This document shows positions 36,197-46,245 of a stretch of DNA of 64,000 nt, piece after piece; position 1 is the first letter of the stretch; the number at the start of each line of letters is the position of its first letter. The notes below the pieces were generated by a model that was not told where the DNA came from, did no database searches, and was given only the letters and a program-made list of their open reading frames with translations. Both the position numbers and the translations under genes were made by a program. The stretch is from an uncultured Bacteroidota bacterium. Its GTDB lineage: Bacteria > Bacteroidota > Bacteroidia > Chitinophagales > Chitinophagaceae. The stretch is from positions 1 to 64,000 of the forward strand of contig CAIJFI010000011.1 in the NCBI GenBank assembly GCA_903819975.1, in the 5' to 3' direction.

Positions 36197-37230
36197 GCTT
36201 TCTTTTTTTCTGAAGACGCGCGTTGATGCAGTTCGGTTGCTAATACAACATCTTCAAATTCTTTAATTGGTCGCTTACTTTCAATTTGCTTGATAAGTAA
36301 TTCAGCAGCGATGCGTCCCATTTCATATGCGGGCTGTTGAACTACAGTTAAAGATGGTGCAAGTAAATCGGTTAAATCTAAATTGCTGAATCCAACCAAC
36401 CCCACTTGTTTAGGTATTGCAATGTTTTCCTGTTGACAATATCGCATGATACTTGTTGTGATTTTATCTGAACAAGCTAGGATGGCATCGGGCTTAGATT
36501 TTCCCTTCGTTGCATGTGCCATTATCTCTGCAACTTCTTCATATAGTAAACCTCCATGTAAGCAGTAGTAAATATTTTCCGGGTTCAATTGTATTTTATG
36601 ATCCTTTAATGCGTCTTTGTAACCTTCCACTCTTTCTTTAGTAATTGACAAGAAAGCGGCATTAGCTACACATGCAATATTTTTGTAACCATTTTTTATA
36701 AAATGTGTTGTCGCATCGTAGGCAGCTTTGTAGTTATCGACAGACACTTTATGAATATCAGGGAAATCCACAACCCTATCAAATGACACCATATTCATGC
36801 CTCTTGAATAAAGTTGCTGTACATGTGAGAAGTCCGATGTTTCGCCAGAAACAGAAAAGACAATCCCATCGACACTTCTTGAAGCTAAATATTGAAGAGA
36901 AGAAACCTCTTTTTCAAAATCCTCCTTGCTCTGTGCGATAATTACATTGTACCCTTTTTCCTGAGCAACCGACTCAATACCATTAATAGCTTGGGAAAAG
37001 AAGCTATTGGCAATTTCACAAACCAGCACTCCAATGGAACTAGAGCGTTTCTCTTTTAAACTAAGTGCAATTGGGTTAGGTCGGTAGTTATTCTCCTTTG
37101 CATACAAGAGTACTTTTTCCTTGGTTTCAGGACTAATTTCATAGCTATCTCTCAAGGCCCTACTTACAGTGGAAGTAGAAAGCCCCAAAGCTTTGGCAAT
37201 ATCTTTAATTGTTATGGCTTCGAATTTCAT
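36193..37230 (-). CDS. LacI-family transcriptional regulator of the pectin locus
   Basis: This is a 345-aa protein. An N-terminal helix-turn-helix (IKDIAKALGLSTSTVSRALRD, about residues 7-28) is followed by a hinge and a periplasmic-binding-protein-like effector domain ending in TVVQQPAYEMGRIAAELL. LacI-family members usually repress until a sugar effector binds. A galacturonate or KDG-type effector is inferred from neighbours. It lies between the SusCD unit and the divergent GH28/GH105-uxa unit, and an operator-like site lies just upstream of its start. Confidence 0.93.
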   Translation of the reverse strand: MKFEAITIKDIAKALGLSTSTVSRALRDSYEISPETKEKVLLYAKENNYRPNPIALSLKEKRSSSIGVLVCEIANSFFSQAINGIESVAQEKGYNVIIAQSKEDFEKEVSSLQYLASRSVDGIVFSVSGETSDFSHVQQLYSRGMNMVSFDRVVDFPDIHKVSVDNYKAAYDATTHFIKNGYKNIACVANAAFLSITKERVEGYKDALKDHKIQLNPENIYYCLHGGLLYEEVAEIMAHATKGKSKPDAILACSDKITTSIMRYCQQENIAIPKQVGLVGFSNLDLTDLLAPSLTVVQQPAYEMGRIAAELLIKQIESKRPIKEFEDVVLATELHQRASSEKKKA

Positions 37231-37282
37231 TTAGGATTGCATATTGAAACCTAAAGTTAGTACATTTTAACACCAATTATAC

Positions 37283-37296
37283 CGGTATCGTTTGCG
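37283..37296 (+). promoter_or_regulatory. LacI-type operator candidate, copy 3
   Basis: CGGTATCGTTTGCG lies 70 nt before the ATG of the GH28-GH105 fusion gene and 53 nt before the LacI gene start. It could therefore control both divergent units. Confidence 0.7.
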
Positions 37297-37365
37297 TAAA
37301 TTAAGCCCTATATTAGGGGTATTTAAAGGCCTAAAATGCCCATATTTCTTTAAATTTATTATTCT

Positions 37366-40300
37366 ATGAAACGATTGATAATTGCCTGTTTAGCAAGTAT
37401 TTCTTGCATTTTTGGGGTATCCCAAAATCAACCTAATTTTAAGGTTGCAACAACCTCTTTTAAAAAAGATACCGTCTTTATTGGAAAATTTGGAGCCATT
37501 GCAAATGGTGATTTTTTAAACACCCATGCTATAAATGCAGCTATCAATTTTATCAATAAAAAAGGTGGAGGCGTTGTAGTGATCCCAAAGGGTGAATGGG
37601 TTACTGGCCCAATTGTTTTAAAATCTAATGTAAACTTACATTTAGATAAAGGTGCCTTATTAGTTTTTACTTCCGATTTTTCTCAATACCCATTAGTAGT
37701 TTCTTCTTTTGAAGGGGTAGAAGCTGCAAGATGTCAATCGCCTATATCTGCGGAGAACCAAACTAACATTGCAATTACAGGCGAAGGAATTATTAACGGA
37801 AATGGAATGTATTGGAGGCCGCTTAAAAAAGAAAAACTTTCTGATGCGGAGTGGAAAAGACATTTACAGGTATACGGAGGTGCGTTAACGGATGATAAAA
37901 AAACTTGGTATCCTAGCAAAGCTGCAGCGGATGCTTCTAAAGGAAAAGATATTGGCAAGCTGGTTGATGGCAAAAAATTACAAGACTTTGAAAATATAAA
38001 AGATTTTTTACGTCCAAATATGTTGCGCATAAGTGGATGTAGTAAAGTTTTAGTGGAGAATGTAACTTTTGAAAACTCTCCTGCATGGACTACTCATTTT
38101 TTAATGAGTAAGGATCTTACAATAAAAGGGATGAGGGTAAAAAATCCTTGGTGGGGTACAAATACCGATGCCATTGACTTAGAGAGCTGTAGCAACGCAA
38201 TATTAGAGGACTGCGTGTTTGATACAGGGGACGACGGCATCACTATTAAAAGTGGCAGAGACGAAGATGGAAGAAAAAGAGGTATGCCAACTCAAAACAT
38301 TATTGTTAAAAACTGTACAGTATATCATTCACATGGTGGTTTTGTAATTGGAAGTGAAATGAGCGGTGGTGCAAAAAATATTTATATCTCAGATTGTACA
38401 TTTATTGGCTCTGATATTGGATTAAGATTTAAAACAGTGCGTGGTCGTGGAGGTGTAGTAGAAAATATTTATGCGCACAATATAAATATGAAAGACATAG
38501 TTGGCGAAGCAGTTTTATTTGACATGTACTATGCTGCTGTAGATCCCATTAAATTAAATAATGAAGACGGGCCTAAGGTTGTTGTAGAAAAATTCCCAGT
38601 TACCGAAGCAACTCCTCAATTTCAACATTTCTATTTTGATAATATAGTTTGTGATGGAGCAAGTAAAGCAGTATTTGTAAGAGGCTTACCCGAAATGCAT
38701 ATTAAGGATGTAAACTTAGATAAGCTTTTTATAAAATCTAGACAGGGAGTTCAAATAGAAGAAGCAACAGGTGTTTCAATTAAAAACTCAACAATTATTA
38801 CTAAGGAACAGGGCCCAATTTTAACGACTGTTAATGCAGATAATATTTTGATAGATACTATTGCATTAAAAAGAATAAATGCAACTGCTACAGGTTTAGC
38901 TGAAAAATTTGCAGCAACTGCAATGCATATTTGGCCTGATTCTTTTTCGGTAAAACCAGGTGGCAAAGCAAGATGGAGTTATGACCAAGGCGTTATTTTA
39001 AGAGGAATTGAATCCTTGTGGAATGCGACAGGTGATGCACAATACTTTCGCTACCTGCAAAATGCCATGGACTATTATGTAAAAGAAGATGGTACTATTT
39101 ATGATTATAAACCAGACGAGTATAATATTGACCATCTTAATAATGGTAAATTATTATTGACACTTTATCAGGTAACTGGAAAAGAGAAATATAAAAAAGC
39201 AATTGATTTGTTGCATCAACAAATACTAAGCCATCCAAGAAATTCATTGGGCGGCTTTTGGCATAAAAAAATATACCCTAATCAAACGTGGTTAGATGGT
39301 TTATACATGGGTGCTGCGTTCTATGTGCAATACGCATCGGTTTTTCATGACACAACTGCATTTAATGATATCACAAGACAGTTTGTAATTGCAGAAAAAT
39401 ATACTAGAGATGCAAACACAGGTTTAATGTATCATGCATGGGATGAGAGCAAGCAACAAAAGTGGGCTGATCCTAAAACAGGAATGTCTCCACATGTTTG
39501 GGCAAGAGCAATGGGTTGGTATGGTATGGCTTTGGTAGATGCATTGGATTATTATCCTGAAAATAATGCTGGAAGAGATTCTTTAATCCAAATCGTAAAA
39601 AGATGGTCTGCTGCTATTGTGAAAGTACAGGATGCTAAAGATGGCTTGTGGTTTGATATTTTAGACGCCCCTAATGATACACGTAATTACAAAGAAGCTT
39701 CTGCATCTAGCATGTTTACACGCGTTTTATTAAAAGCGATTCGTCATGGTTATATAAGCGGCGATTATTTATTGAGTGCCAAAAAAGCGTATGCAGGTAT
39801 TTTAAAAACGTTTATACAAGACACAAATGATCAGATAGACTTAAAAGGAACAGTGAGTGTTTCTGGATTAGGCGGTAACCCATATAGAGACGGAAGTTTG
39901 GATTACTATTTTAAAGAGCCAGTTGTAGTAAATGATCCAAAAGGAATGGGTGCATTTTTACAATGTGCTGTTGAAGCAGAATTTACACAAGCAAATACAA
40001 AACATCCTATTGTTTTATTAGACGCTTACTATAATAACGAAATAAAAAAAAGTGCATTAGGGAATGATACAAGATGGCATTATGCTTGGGAAGAATTATC
40101 GAATGGTGGTTTTAGTATGTTAGGGAAACAATTTGAAAACAAAGGAACTCAATTAAAAACTTTAACTACTGCACCATCTGTCTCTTCATTAAACAAAGCA
40201 GCTGTTTATTTAATCGTAGATCCAGACAATATTAAAGACAATCCAACTCCAAACTATATGTCTGCTTCCGATGCCGCAACCATCAGTGATTGGGTTAATG

Positions 40301-40725
40301 CCGGCGGGGTGTTAATATTATTAGCTAATGATAGTGCTAACTGTGATTTAAGTCATTTTAATATTTTGGCGAATAAGTTTGGAATTCATTTTACCAATGA
40401 GTCAATCAACATGGTAAAAGGAACTGCATTTGAGATGGGGGCAGCTTATCCGGTGCAAGGAAATGGCATATTAAAAAATGGCACTAAAATTTATGTGAAG
40501 GAAGTGAGTGCAATGAATGTAACGGCTCCAGCAAAATCAATTGCATTGGCTGGTGGAAATACAGTTGCTGCTGTTGCCCCATTTGGCAAAGGTCAAGTAA
40601 TTGCAATAGGAGACCCTTGGTTGTATAATGAATATGTAGACGGAAGAAAATTGCCAATAAGTTTTCAAAATTTCGAAGCAATGGGACAAATTGTAAACTG
40701 GGCATTAACCAATAGTAAAAAATAA
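37366..40725 (+). CDS. Three-part enzyme: GH28 polygalacturonase - GH105 unsaturated uronyl hydrolase - C-terminal GATase-like domain
   Basis: This is a 1119-aa secreted protein with three regions. Residues 35-500 form a GH28 beta-helix with catalytic Asp268 (NTDAID), Asp289/Asp290 (DTGDDG), His323 (HGGF) and RFKT. Residues 520-870 form a GH105 alpha/alpha barrel (ARWSYDQGVILRG, WLDGLYMG with Asp644, SPHVWARAMGWYGMAL). GH105 removes unsaturated galacturonate from lyase products. Residues 880-1119 (ISDWVNAGGVLILLANDSA, FGKGQVIAIGDP) look like a DUF4350/GATase-like domain. It is the first gene of the second pectin unit, 20 nt before a CE8 gene. Confidence 0.88.
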   Translation: MKRLIIACLASISCIFGVSQNQPNFKVATTSFKKDTVFIGKFGAIANGDFLNTHAINAAINFINKKGGGVVVIPKGEWVTGPIVLKSNVNLHLDKGALLVFTSDFSQYPLVVSSFEGVEAARCQSPISAENQTNIAITGEGIINGNGMYWRPLKKEKLSDAEWKRHLQVYGGALTDDKKTWYPSKAAADASKGKDIGKLVDGKKLQDFENIKDFLRPNMLRISGCSKVLVENVTFENSPAWTTHFLMSKDLTIKGMRVKNPWWGTNTDAIDLESCSNAILEDCVFDTGDDGITIKSGRDEDGRKRGMPTQNIIVKNCTVYHSHGGFVIGSEMSGGAKNIYISDCTFIGSDIGLRFKTVRGRGGVVENIYAHNINMKDIVGEAVLFDMYYAAVDPIKLNNEDGPKVVVEKFPVTEATPQFQHFYFDNIVCDGASKAVFVRGLPEMHIKDVNLDKLFIKSRQGVQIEEATGVSIKNSTIITKEQGPILTTVNADNILIDTIALKRINATATGLAEKFAATAMHIWPDSFSVKPGGKARWSYDQGVILRGIESLWNATGDAQYFRYLQNAMDYYVKEDGTIYDYKPDEYNIDHLNNGKLLLTLYQVTGKEKYKKAIDLLHQQILSHPRNSLGGFWHKKIYPNQTWLDGLYMGAAFYVQYASVFHDTTAFNDITRQFVIAEKYTRDANTGLMYHAWDESKQQKWADPKTGMSPHVWARAMGWYGMALVDALDYYPENNAGRDSLIQIVKRWSAAIVKVQDAKDGLWFDILDAPNDTRNYKEASASSMFTRVLLKAIRHGYISGDYLLSAKKAYAGILKTFIQDTNDQIDLKGTVSVSGLGGNPYRDGSLDYYFKEPVVVNDPKGMGAFLQCAVEAEFTQANTKHPIVLLDAYYNNEIKKSALGNDTRWHYAWEELSNGGFSMLGKQFENKGTQLKTLTTAPSVSSLNKAAVYLIVDPDNIKDNPTPNYMSASDAATISDWVNAGGVLILLANDSANCDLSHFNILANKFGIHFTNESINMVKGTAFEMGAAYPVQGNGILKNGTKIYVKEVSAMNVTAPAKSIALAGGNTVAAVAPFGKGQVIAIGDPWLYNEYVDGRKLPISFQNFEAMGQIVNWALTNSKK

Positions 40726-40746
40726 TTAAGCACTGAATAACTTTTA

Positions 40747-41769
40747 ATGCGTAAAACTGTAAAAATATTTAGCCTCCTGGCTGCCTTTTTAGTACAATCG
40801 CTTTTTGCTTTATCGCAAGGTGTTGTGTATAAGGTAAGTGCGTCTGGTAAAGGACAGTTTACAACCATTCAAGCTGCAATTAATAATGTTCCTGAAGGGC
40901 AACATCCATTTATTACAATTCAAATTGAAGCGGGTATTTATAACGAAAAATTATATATTAAAAAAAGTGCGTTTGAGTTAGTGGGAGCCGGCATGGATAA
41001 AACAATTATCTCACAATCAATTGCAAGAGATGCATGGAGATGTGATCATATTGACGATTGGGGTGTTGCCACAGTGAACGTGGATTCATGCAGTATTATT
41101 AATTTTAAAAATCTAACTATTGAAAATAGTTATGGCTTTGATAATAAAGAAGCTATTAAAATTCCTTGTGCATTAGATACTGCTCATTTTAAAATGATAC
41201 AGCCTAATGGACATCAAATGGCTTTTAGAAGTTTTTATGCTACTAAGTTAAAATTTACCAATTGTCATTTTAAAGCATTTGGTGGAGATACCATGAGTCC
41301 TTGGAATACAACCGATGGTATGTTTTATTTAAATAATTGTGTGTTGGAAGGTGGTGTAGATTTTTATTGTCCACGTGGTTGGGCATATGCCGAGCACTGT
41401 ACATTCATTAGTAATACAGGTCCAGCTGCAATTTGGCATGATGGTTCATTACATGAAGATGCTAAATCGGTATTAGTGAATTGTACATTTAAAGGTTTTG
41501 ATGGTTTTAATTTAGGCAGGTTTCACAGAGATGCTCAGTTTTATTTAATCAACTGTCACTATGCCACAAACATGTCTAACGAAGATATCTATCAAGTAAA
41601 AACAACTAATACTTTAAGCTGGCCAAGAAGAGTATATTACTTTAATAGTGATAACGCAGTAAATAAATTTTATAAAAATAACTTACAAGATGCGAAGGGT
41701 AATCCAAAAGCATCTGATATTAATTCAAATTGGGTGTTTAATGAAAGGTGGAATCCACTTGTTCAATAA
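40747..41769 (+). CDS. Divergent pectinesterase-like protein (CE8)
   Basis: This is a 340-aa secreted beta-helix protein of the CE8 family. Equivalents of the catalytic residues are seen as Asp181 (FGGDTM), Asp205 (GGVDFYCPRG) and Arg258 (LGRFH). The Gln positions of the usual GQxxA and GFQD motifs are changed to GHQMA and GGD. It may act on a different pectic ester or have altered activity. It lies between the GH28-GH105 fusion and the uronate catabolic genes. Confidence 0.85.
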   Translation: MRKTVKIFSLLAAFLVQSLFALSQGVVYKVSASGKGQFTTIQAAINNVPEGQHPFITIQIEAGIYNEKLYIKKSAFELVGAGMDKTIISQSIARDAWRCDHIDDWGVATVNVDSCSIINFKNLTIENSYGFDNKEAIKIPCALDTAHFKMIQPNGHQMAFRSFYATKLKFTNCHFKAFGGDTMSPWNTTDGMFYLNNCVLEGGVDFYCPRGWAYAEHCTFISNTGPAAIWHDGSLHEDAKSVLVNCTFKGFDGFNLGRFHRDAQFYLINCHYATNMSNEDIYQVKTTNTLSWPRRVYYFNSDNAVNKFYKNNLQDAKGNPKASDINSNWVFNERWNPLVQ

Positions 41770-41805
41770 ATTATTCAAATAAATACAGCATATTAAAAGA
41801 GACCA

Positions 41806-43164
41806 ATGAGTTTAGAAGTATTAAATAAATCAATAGTAAAAAAGGATACAAGCCTTGTTATCCCTGTTACCGAAAAAGTAATACAGTTTGGCACTGGTGT
41901 TTTGTTAAGAGGTTTGCCGGATTATTTTATCCATAATGCCAATCAACAAAATGTCTTTAACGGAAGTATTGTTGTTATTAAATCTACAAGTACGGGTGGC
42001 GTAGATGACTTTGCACATCAGGATGCCCTTTTTACACATTACGTTAGAGGTGTGTATAATGGCAAGAATGTAGACAAGCATTTTGTGAATACGTCTATTA
42101 GTAGAGTTTTAGCTGCAGCACCTGACTGGAATCAAATTATTGCACTTGCAAAATCTGCTGACATTGAAATTATAATTTCCAATACTACCGAAGCGGGTAT
42201 GGTGCTTGATGAAAAAGATACACTTACAAATGGTGCACCTAATTCTTTCCCAGGAAAATTATTAGCCTTGTTGTTAGAAAGGTGGAAACACTTTAACGGT
42301 GATATGGAAAAAGGATGGGTGATATTGCCAACTGAATTAATGCCAGACAATGGTATCCTATTAAATTCAATTGTAAATAAGTTAGCAACCATTAATCAAT
42401 TGCCGACTGAGTTTATTAATTGGATGAATGAGGCCAACGATTTTTGTAACACATTAGTGGATAGGATTGTACCAGGCATGGTAAGTGATGACGAACTAGA
42501 AAGCTTAGAGAACAAATTAGGATATAAAGACAACTTATTAATTACAAGCGAACCATTTGCTTTGTGGGCCATTGAATCTAAAAAAGAGACAACATTTCAG
42601 AAATTATCTTTTGCAAAAACAGATGATAGTATAGTAGTTGCTCCTTCTATCGTAAAATTCAGAGAACTTAAATTAAGGTTGTTGAATGGCACACATACAT
42701 TTAGTTGTGCAGTAGCTATTCTTGCTGGTTTTGATACTGTAATTGACGCAATGAACGATACAAGCTTTAAATCATTTATACAAAAACTTGTACATGAAGA
42801 ATTAGTTCCTTGTGTAGTGAGTGAAACTATTTCAAAAGACGATGCTTCACAATTTTCTAATAAAGTATTAGAGCGTTTTGCGAACCCATATATCCAACAT
42901 AAATGGATAAGCATTGCAATGAACTTTGAAGAGAAGATGAAAATGCGCAATAGCTTCTTGATGGATACTTATGCTGCCGCTCATAGTGAAGCTGCAAAGT
43001 ATATGAGTTTGGGTTTTGCCGCTTTCTGTGTTTATATAGAACAAGCAAATCAAAAAACAATTAAGGTGCAAGATTATTGCAATAACGAATTGTTTATAGC
43101 TGAGGTTGAAAAATGGATTATTACTATTAAAGAAAAAGGAATGAAAAATATTTTAGCATCATGA
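41806..43164 (+). CDS. uxaB: Tagaturonate reductase (altronate oxidoreductase)
   Basis: This is a 452-aa protein of the mannitol dehydrogenase family. The N-terminal nucleotide-binding start is VIQFGTGVLLRG. The C-terminal helical domain contains KLRLLNGTHTF, with the conserved catalytic-region Lys/Asn/His. It reduces tagaturonate to altronate with NADH in the galacturonate (Ashwell) pathway. Its stop overlaps the uxaA start by four nt. Confidence 0.95.
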   Translation: MSLEVLNKSIVKKDTSLVIPVTEKVIQFGTGVLLRGLPDYFIHNANQQNVFNGSIVVIKSTSTGGVDDFAHQDALFTHYVRGVYNGKNVDKHFVNTSISRVLAAAPDWNQIIALAKSADIEIIISNTTEAGMVLDEKDTLTNGAPNSFPGKLLALLLERWKHFNGDMEKGWVILPTELMPDNGILLNSIVNKLATINQLPTEFINWMNEANDFCNTLVDRIVPGMVSDDELESLENKLGYKDNLLITSEPFALWAIESKKETTFQKLSFAKTDDSIVVAPSIVKFRELKLRLLNGTHTFSCAVAILAGFDTVIDAMNDTSFKSFIQKLVHEELVPCVVSETISKDDASQFSNKVLERFANPYIQHKWISIAMNFEEKMKMRNSFLMDTYAAAHSEAAKYMSLGFAAFCVYIEQANQKTIKVQDYCNNELFIAEVEKWIITIKEKGMKNILAS

Positions 43165-44801
43165 AACAGTTAATTTTAAAAGTCCATCCTAATGACAATG
43201 TGTTAGTTGCTTTGCAAAATTTAAGCAAGGGCGATACTATGACATTTGAAGGGCTTAGCATTGTATTACAAGAAGACATTCCAGCAAAGCATAAATTTTA
43301 TATGCAAGCAATGCCAAAGGGTACCGAGGTAATTATGTATGGACTATTGGTTGGGAAAGTAACGGTAGATGTTGCAGCTGGTATAAGAATGTCTACCGAT
43401 AATTTACATCATGCATCCGAGCCTTATGTGTTTAAGCCATATAACTATGAATGGAAGGCACCTGATGTTTCAAAATTTGCAAACAGAACTTTTAATGGTT
43501 ATCATAGAGCAGACGGCAGAGTTGGCACAGCCAACTATTGGTTATTTATTCCAACCGTGTTTTGTGAAAACAGAAACTTGGATGTAATTAAAGAAGCATT
43601 GCATAATGAATTGGGATATTCGGTTTCTAATCAGTATAAAAATTACACTAAGGATTTAATAAATGCTTTTAAAGATGGTAAGGATATAAGTGAAGCAGTT
43701 TCTTTAGCGCCAAACACTTTGTCAAATAAAAGAGTCTTTGAAAATATTGATGGCATTAAATTTTTAAATCACCAAGGTGGTTGTGGCGGTATTCGTCAGG
43801 ATGCAGCAGTATTAAGTAAATTATTGGCTGCCTATGCGGATCATCCAAATGTTGCAGGTATTACTGTTATGAGCTTGGGTTGTCAAAATTTACAATTATC
43901 GGATTTTGAAAAAGACATTAAGGATCGCAATCCTAATTTCAATAAGCCACTATTTATTTTTGAACAACAAAAGTCTTTAAGTGAGCCAGAGATGATTGCT
44001 AGTGCTATTCAACAAACATTTAAAGGTTTAGTAGAAGCCAATAAACAACATCGTGCACCGGCTGGTTTAGATAAATTATGCTTGGGTGTGAAATGTGGAG
44101 GCAGTGATGGCTTTAGTGGTATATCTGCAAATCCTGCAGTGGGATATTGTGCCGATTTATTAGTTGGATTAGGTGGTACTGTTTTGCTAGCAGAGTTTCC
44201 TGAACTATGTGGTGTTGAACAAGAATTAATTAATAGAACTATCCAGCCTGAAGCTGCGAATAAGTTTATTCATTTGATGAAGTCTTATTCTGATTCAGCT
44301 TTACAAGTAGGTTCAGGTTTTCATATGAATCCTTCCCCTGGAAATATAAAAGACGGATTAATTACCGATGCTATTAAATCTGCAGGTGCTGCAAAAAAAG
44401 GGGGCAACTCTCCAATTGTTGATGTGTTGGATTATACCGAGCCTGCTGTTAAAAAAGGTTTACACTTGGTATGTACACCAGGTAATGATGTTGAAGCAAC
44501 CACTGGTAAGGCTGCGTCGGGAGCCACTTTGATTTTATTTACAACTGGCTTAGGAACGCCAACAGGCAATCCCGTTTGCCCTACCATTAAAGTGTCAAGC
44601 AATACAGCACTTGCTAAAAGAATGGCAGATATTATTGACATTGATACAGGGCCAATTATTGAAGGAGAAAAAACCATTGCTCAAATGGGGGAAGAAATTT
44701 TAGAGTATTGTATTAAAGCTGCTAGTGGAGAGATTATCCCTAAAGCTGTATTATTAAATCAGGATGATTTTATTCCATGGAAGCGTGGAGTAAGTTTATA
44801 A
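43161..44801 (+). CDS. uxaA: Altronate dehydratase
   Basis: This is a 546-aa protein. The N-terminal SAF-like domain (about 1-90) precedes the large dehydratase domain with YHRADGRVGTANYW, HQGGCGG and a conserved Cys-containing CGGSDGFSG. It dehydrates altronate to 2-keto-3-deoxygluconate (KDG) using iron. It overlaps uxaB, so the two are coupled. Confidence 0.95.
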   Translation: MKQLILKVHPNDNVLVALQNLSKGDTMTFEGLSIVLQEDIPAKHKFYMQAMPKGTEVIMYGLLVGKVTVDVAAGIRMSTDNLHHASEPYVFKPYNYEWKAPDVSKFANRTFNGYHRADGRVGTANYWLFIPTVFCENRNLDVIKEALHNELGYSVSNQYKNYTKDLINAFKDGKDISEAVSLAPNTLSNKRVFENIDGIKFLNHQGGCGGIRQDAAVLSKLLAAYADHPNVAGITVMSLGCQNLQLSDFEKDIKDRNPNFNKPLFIFEQQKSLSEPEMIASAIQQTFKGLVEANKQHRAPAGLDKLCLGVKCGGSDGFSGISANPAVGYCADLLVGLGGTVLLAEFPELCGVEQELINRTIQPEAANKFIHLMKSYSDSALQVGSGFHMNPSPGNIKDGLITDAIKSAGAAKKGGNSPIVDVLDYTEPAVKKGLHLVCTPGNDVEATTGKAASGATLILFTTGLGTPTGNPVCPTIKVSSNTALAKRMADIIDIDTGPIIEGEKTIAQMGEEILEYCIKAASGEIIPKAVLLNQDDFIPWKRGVSL

Positions 44802-44819
44802 AGCATAAATATTAATTGT

Positions 44820-46232
44820 ATGAAATCGTTTTTAGACGAAAATTTTTTATTAAAAACAAAGACCGCACAAACACTATATCATGAGTATGCGCAACAAATG
44901 CCATTGATTGATTATCACTGTCATCTTTCGCCTCAGCAAATTGCTGACAATATTCAGTTCAAAAATATTTCCGATGCATGGTTGTCTGGAGATCACTACA
45001 AATGGCGCGCTATGCGTACCAATGGAGTAGACGAATCTTACTGTACTGGAAATAAAACAGACGAAGAAAAGTTTATGAAATGGGCGGAGACAGTTCCGTA
45101 CACCATGCGTAATCCTTTGTATCATTGGACACATTTAGAATTACAAAGATATTTTGGGGTGAAAGAGGTGTTGAATCCAAATTCTGCAAAAGGGATCTAT
45201 GACACTACTTCGGCATTACTTCAGGATCCTAGTTATTCTACACAAGGCCTAATTCAAAAAATGAATGTGCGTGTGATTTGCACTACCGACGATCCAATAG
45301 ATTCTTTAGAGTATCATCAAAAAATAAAGGACAGCAATTTTGCTGTAAAAGTATTTCCTGCTTTTCGTCCCGATAAAGCAATGGAGGTGAGTAATGCTGC
45401 CAACTTTGTTGAATACGTTAAAAAGATTGAGAAAGCATCAAATGTTTCTATCTCCACGTTTGAAGATTTTTTATATGCATTACAAAACCGTCACGATTAT
45501 TTTGCGAGTATGGGTTGCAATGTAAGTGATCATGGATTAGAAGAAATTTATGCCGAAGAATTTACAGGCACAGAAATAGAAGCCATATTTGTAAAAGTAC
45601 ATGGCGGAAAGGATTTGAATTTAACAGAGCAACGCAAATTTAAATCTTGTATGTTATTGCACTTCGCTGAATGGGATTGGGAAAAAGGTTGGATCCAACA
45701 ATATCATTTAGGAGCATTAAGAAATAACAATGCACGTATGTTGCAAAAATTAGGACCTGATACCGGATGGGATAGTATTGGGGACTTTTCACAAGCTGCT
45801 GCATTGGCTAAATTTTTAAATAAATTAGATAGTGAGGATAAATTAGCAAAAACAATTATCTACAATTTAAACCCTGCAGATAATGAATTAATGGCTACAA
45901 TGATTGGGAATTTCAACGACGGGAGCGTTGCCGGAAAAGTACAATTTGGTAGTGCATGGTGGTTCTTGGATCAGAAAGATGGAATGGAGCGACAAATAAA
46001 TGCTTTGAGTAATATGGGTTTATTAAGTAGATTCGTGGGTATGTTAACAGATTCAAGAAGTTTTTTATCTTATCCAAGACATGAATACTTCCGAAGAATT
46101 GTTTGTAATCTTTTTGGGAATGAAATTGAAGAAGGAGAACTTCCTAATGATATTGCATGGACAGGAAAAATAATTCAGGATATTTGCTTTAACAATGCCA
46201 ATCAATATTTTGGTTGGGAAGCTCCTAAATAA
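44820..46232 (+). CDS. uxaC: Uronate isomerase
   Basis: This is a 470-aa amidohydrolase-fold enzyme. Metal-site residues are visible in DYHCHLSP near the N-terminus, and CTTDDPIDSLEYH is a family block. It isomerises galacturonate to tagaturonate and glucuronate to fructuronate, the first cytoplasmic step after import. Length is normal for the family. Confidence 0.95.
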   Translation: MKSFLDENFLLKTKTAQTLYHEYAQQMPLIDYHCHLSPQQIADNIQFKNISDAWLSGDHYKWRAMRTNGVDESYCTGNKTDEEKFMKWAETVPYTMRNPLYHWTHLELQRYFGVKEVLNPNSAKGIYDTTSALLQDPSYSTQGLIQKMNVRVICTTDDPIDSLEYHQKIKDSNFAVKVFPAFRPDKAMEVSNAANFVEYVKKIEKASNVSISTFEDFLYALQNRHDYFASMGCNVSDHGLEEIYAEEFTGTEIEAIFVKVHGGKDLNLTEQRKFKSCMLLHFAEWDWEKGWIQQYHLGALRNNNARMLQKLGPDTGWDSIGDFSQAAALAKFLNKLDSEDKLAKTIIYNLNPADNELMATMIGNFNDGSVAGKVQFGSAWWFLDQKDGMERQINALSNMGLLSRFVGMLTDSRSFLSYPRHEYFRRIVCNLFGNEIEEGELPNDIAWTGKIIQDICFNNANQYFGWEAPK

Positions 46233-46245
46233 ATGAAAATAATAT

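Noticed and set aside
36705-36941. Plus-strand frame inside the LacI gene
   Set aside because: The minus strand codes for a complete regulator; the plus frame has no recognisable features.
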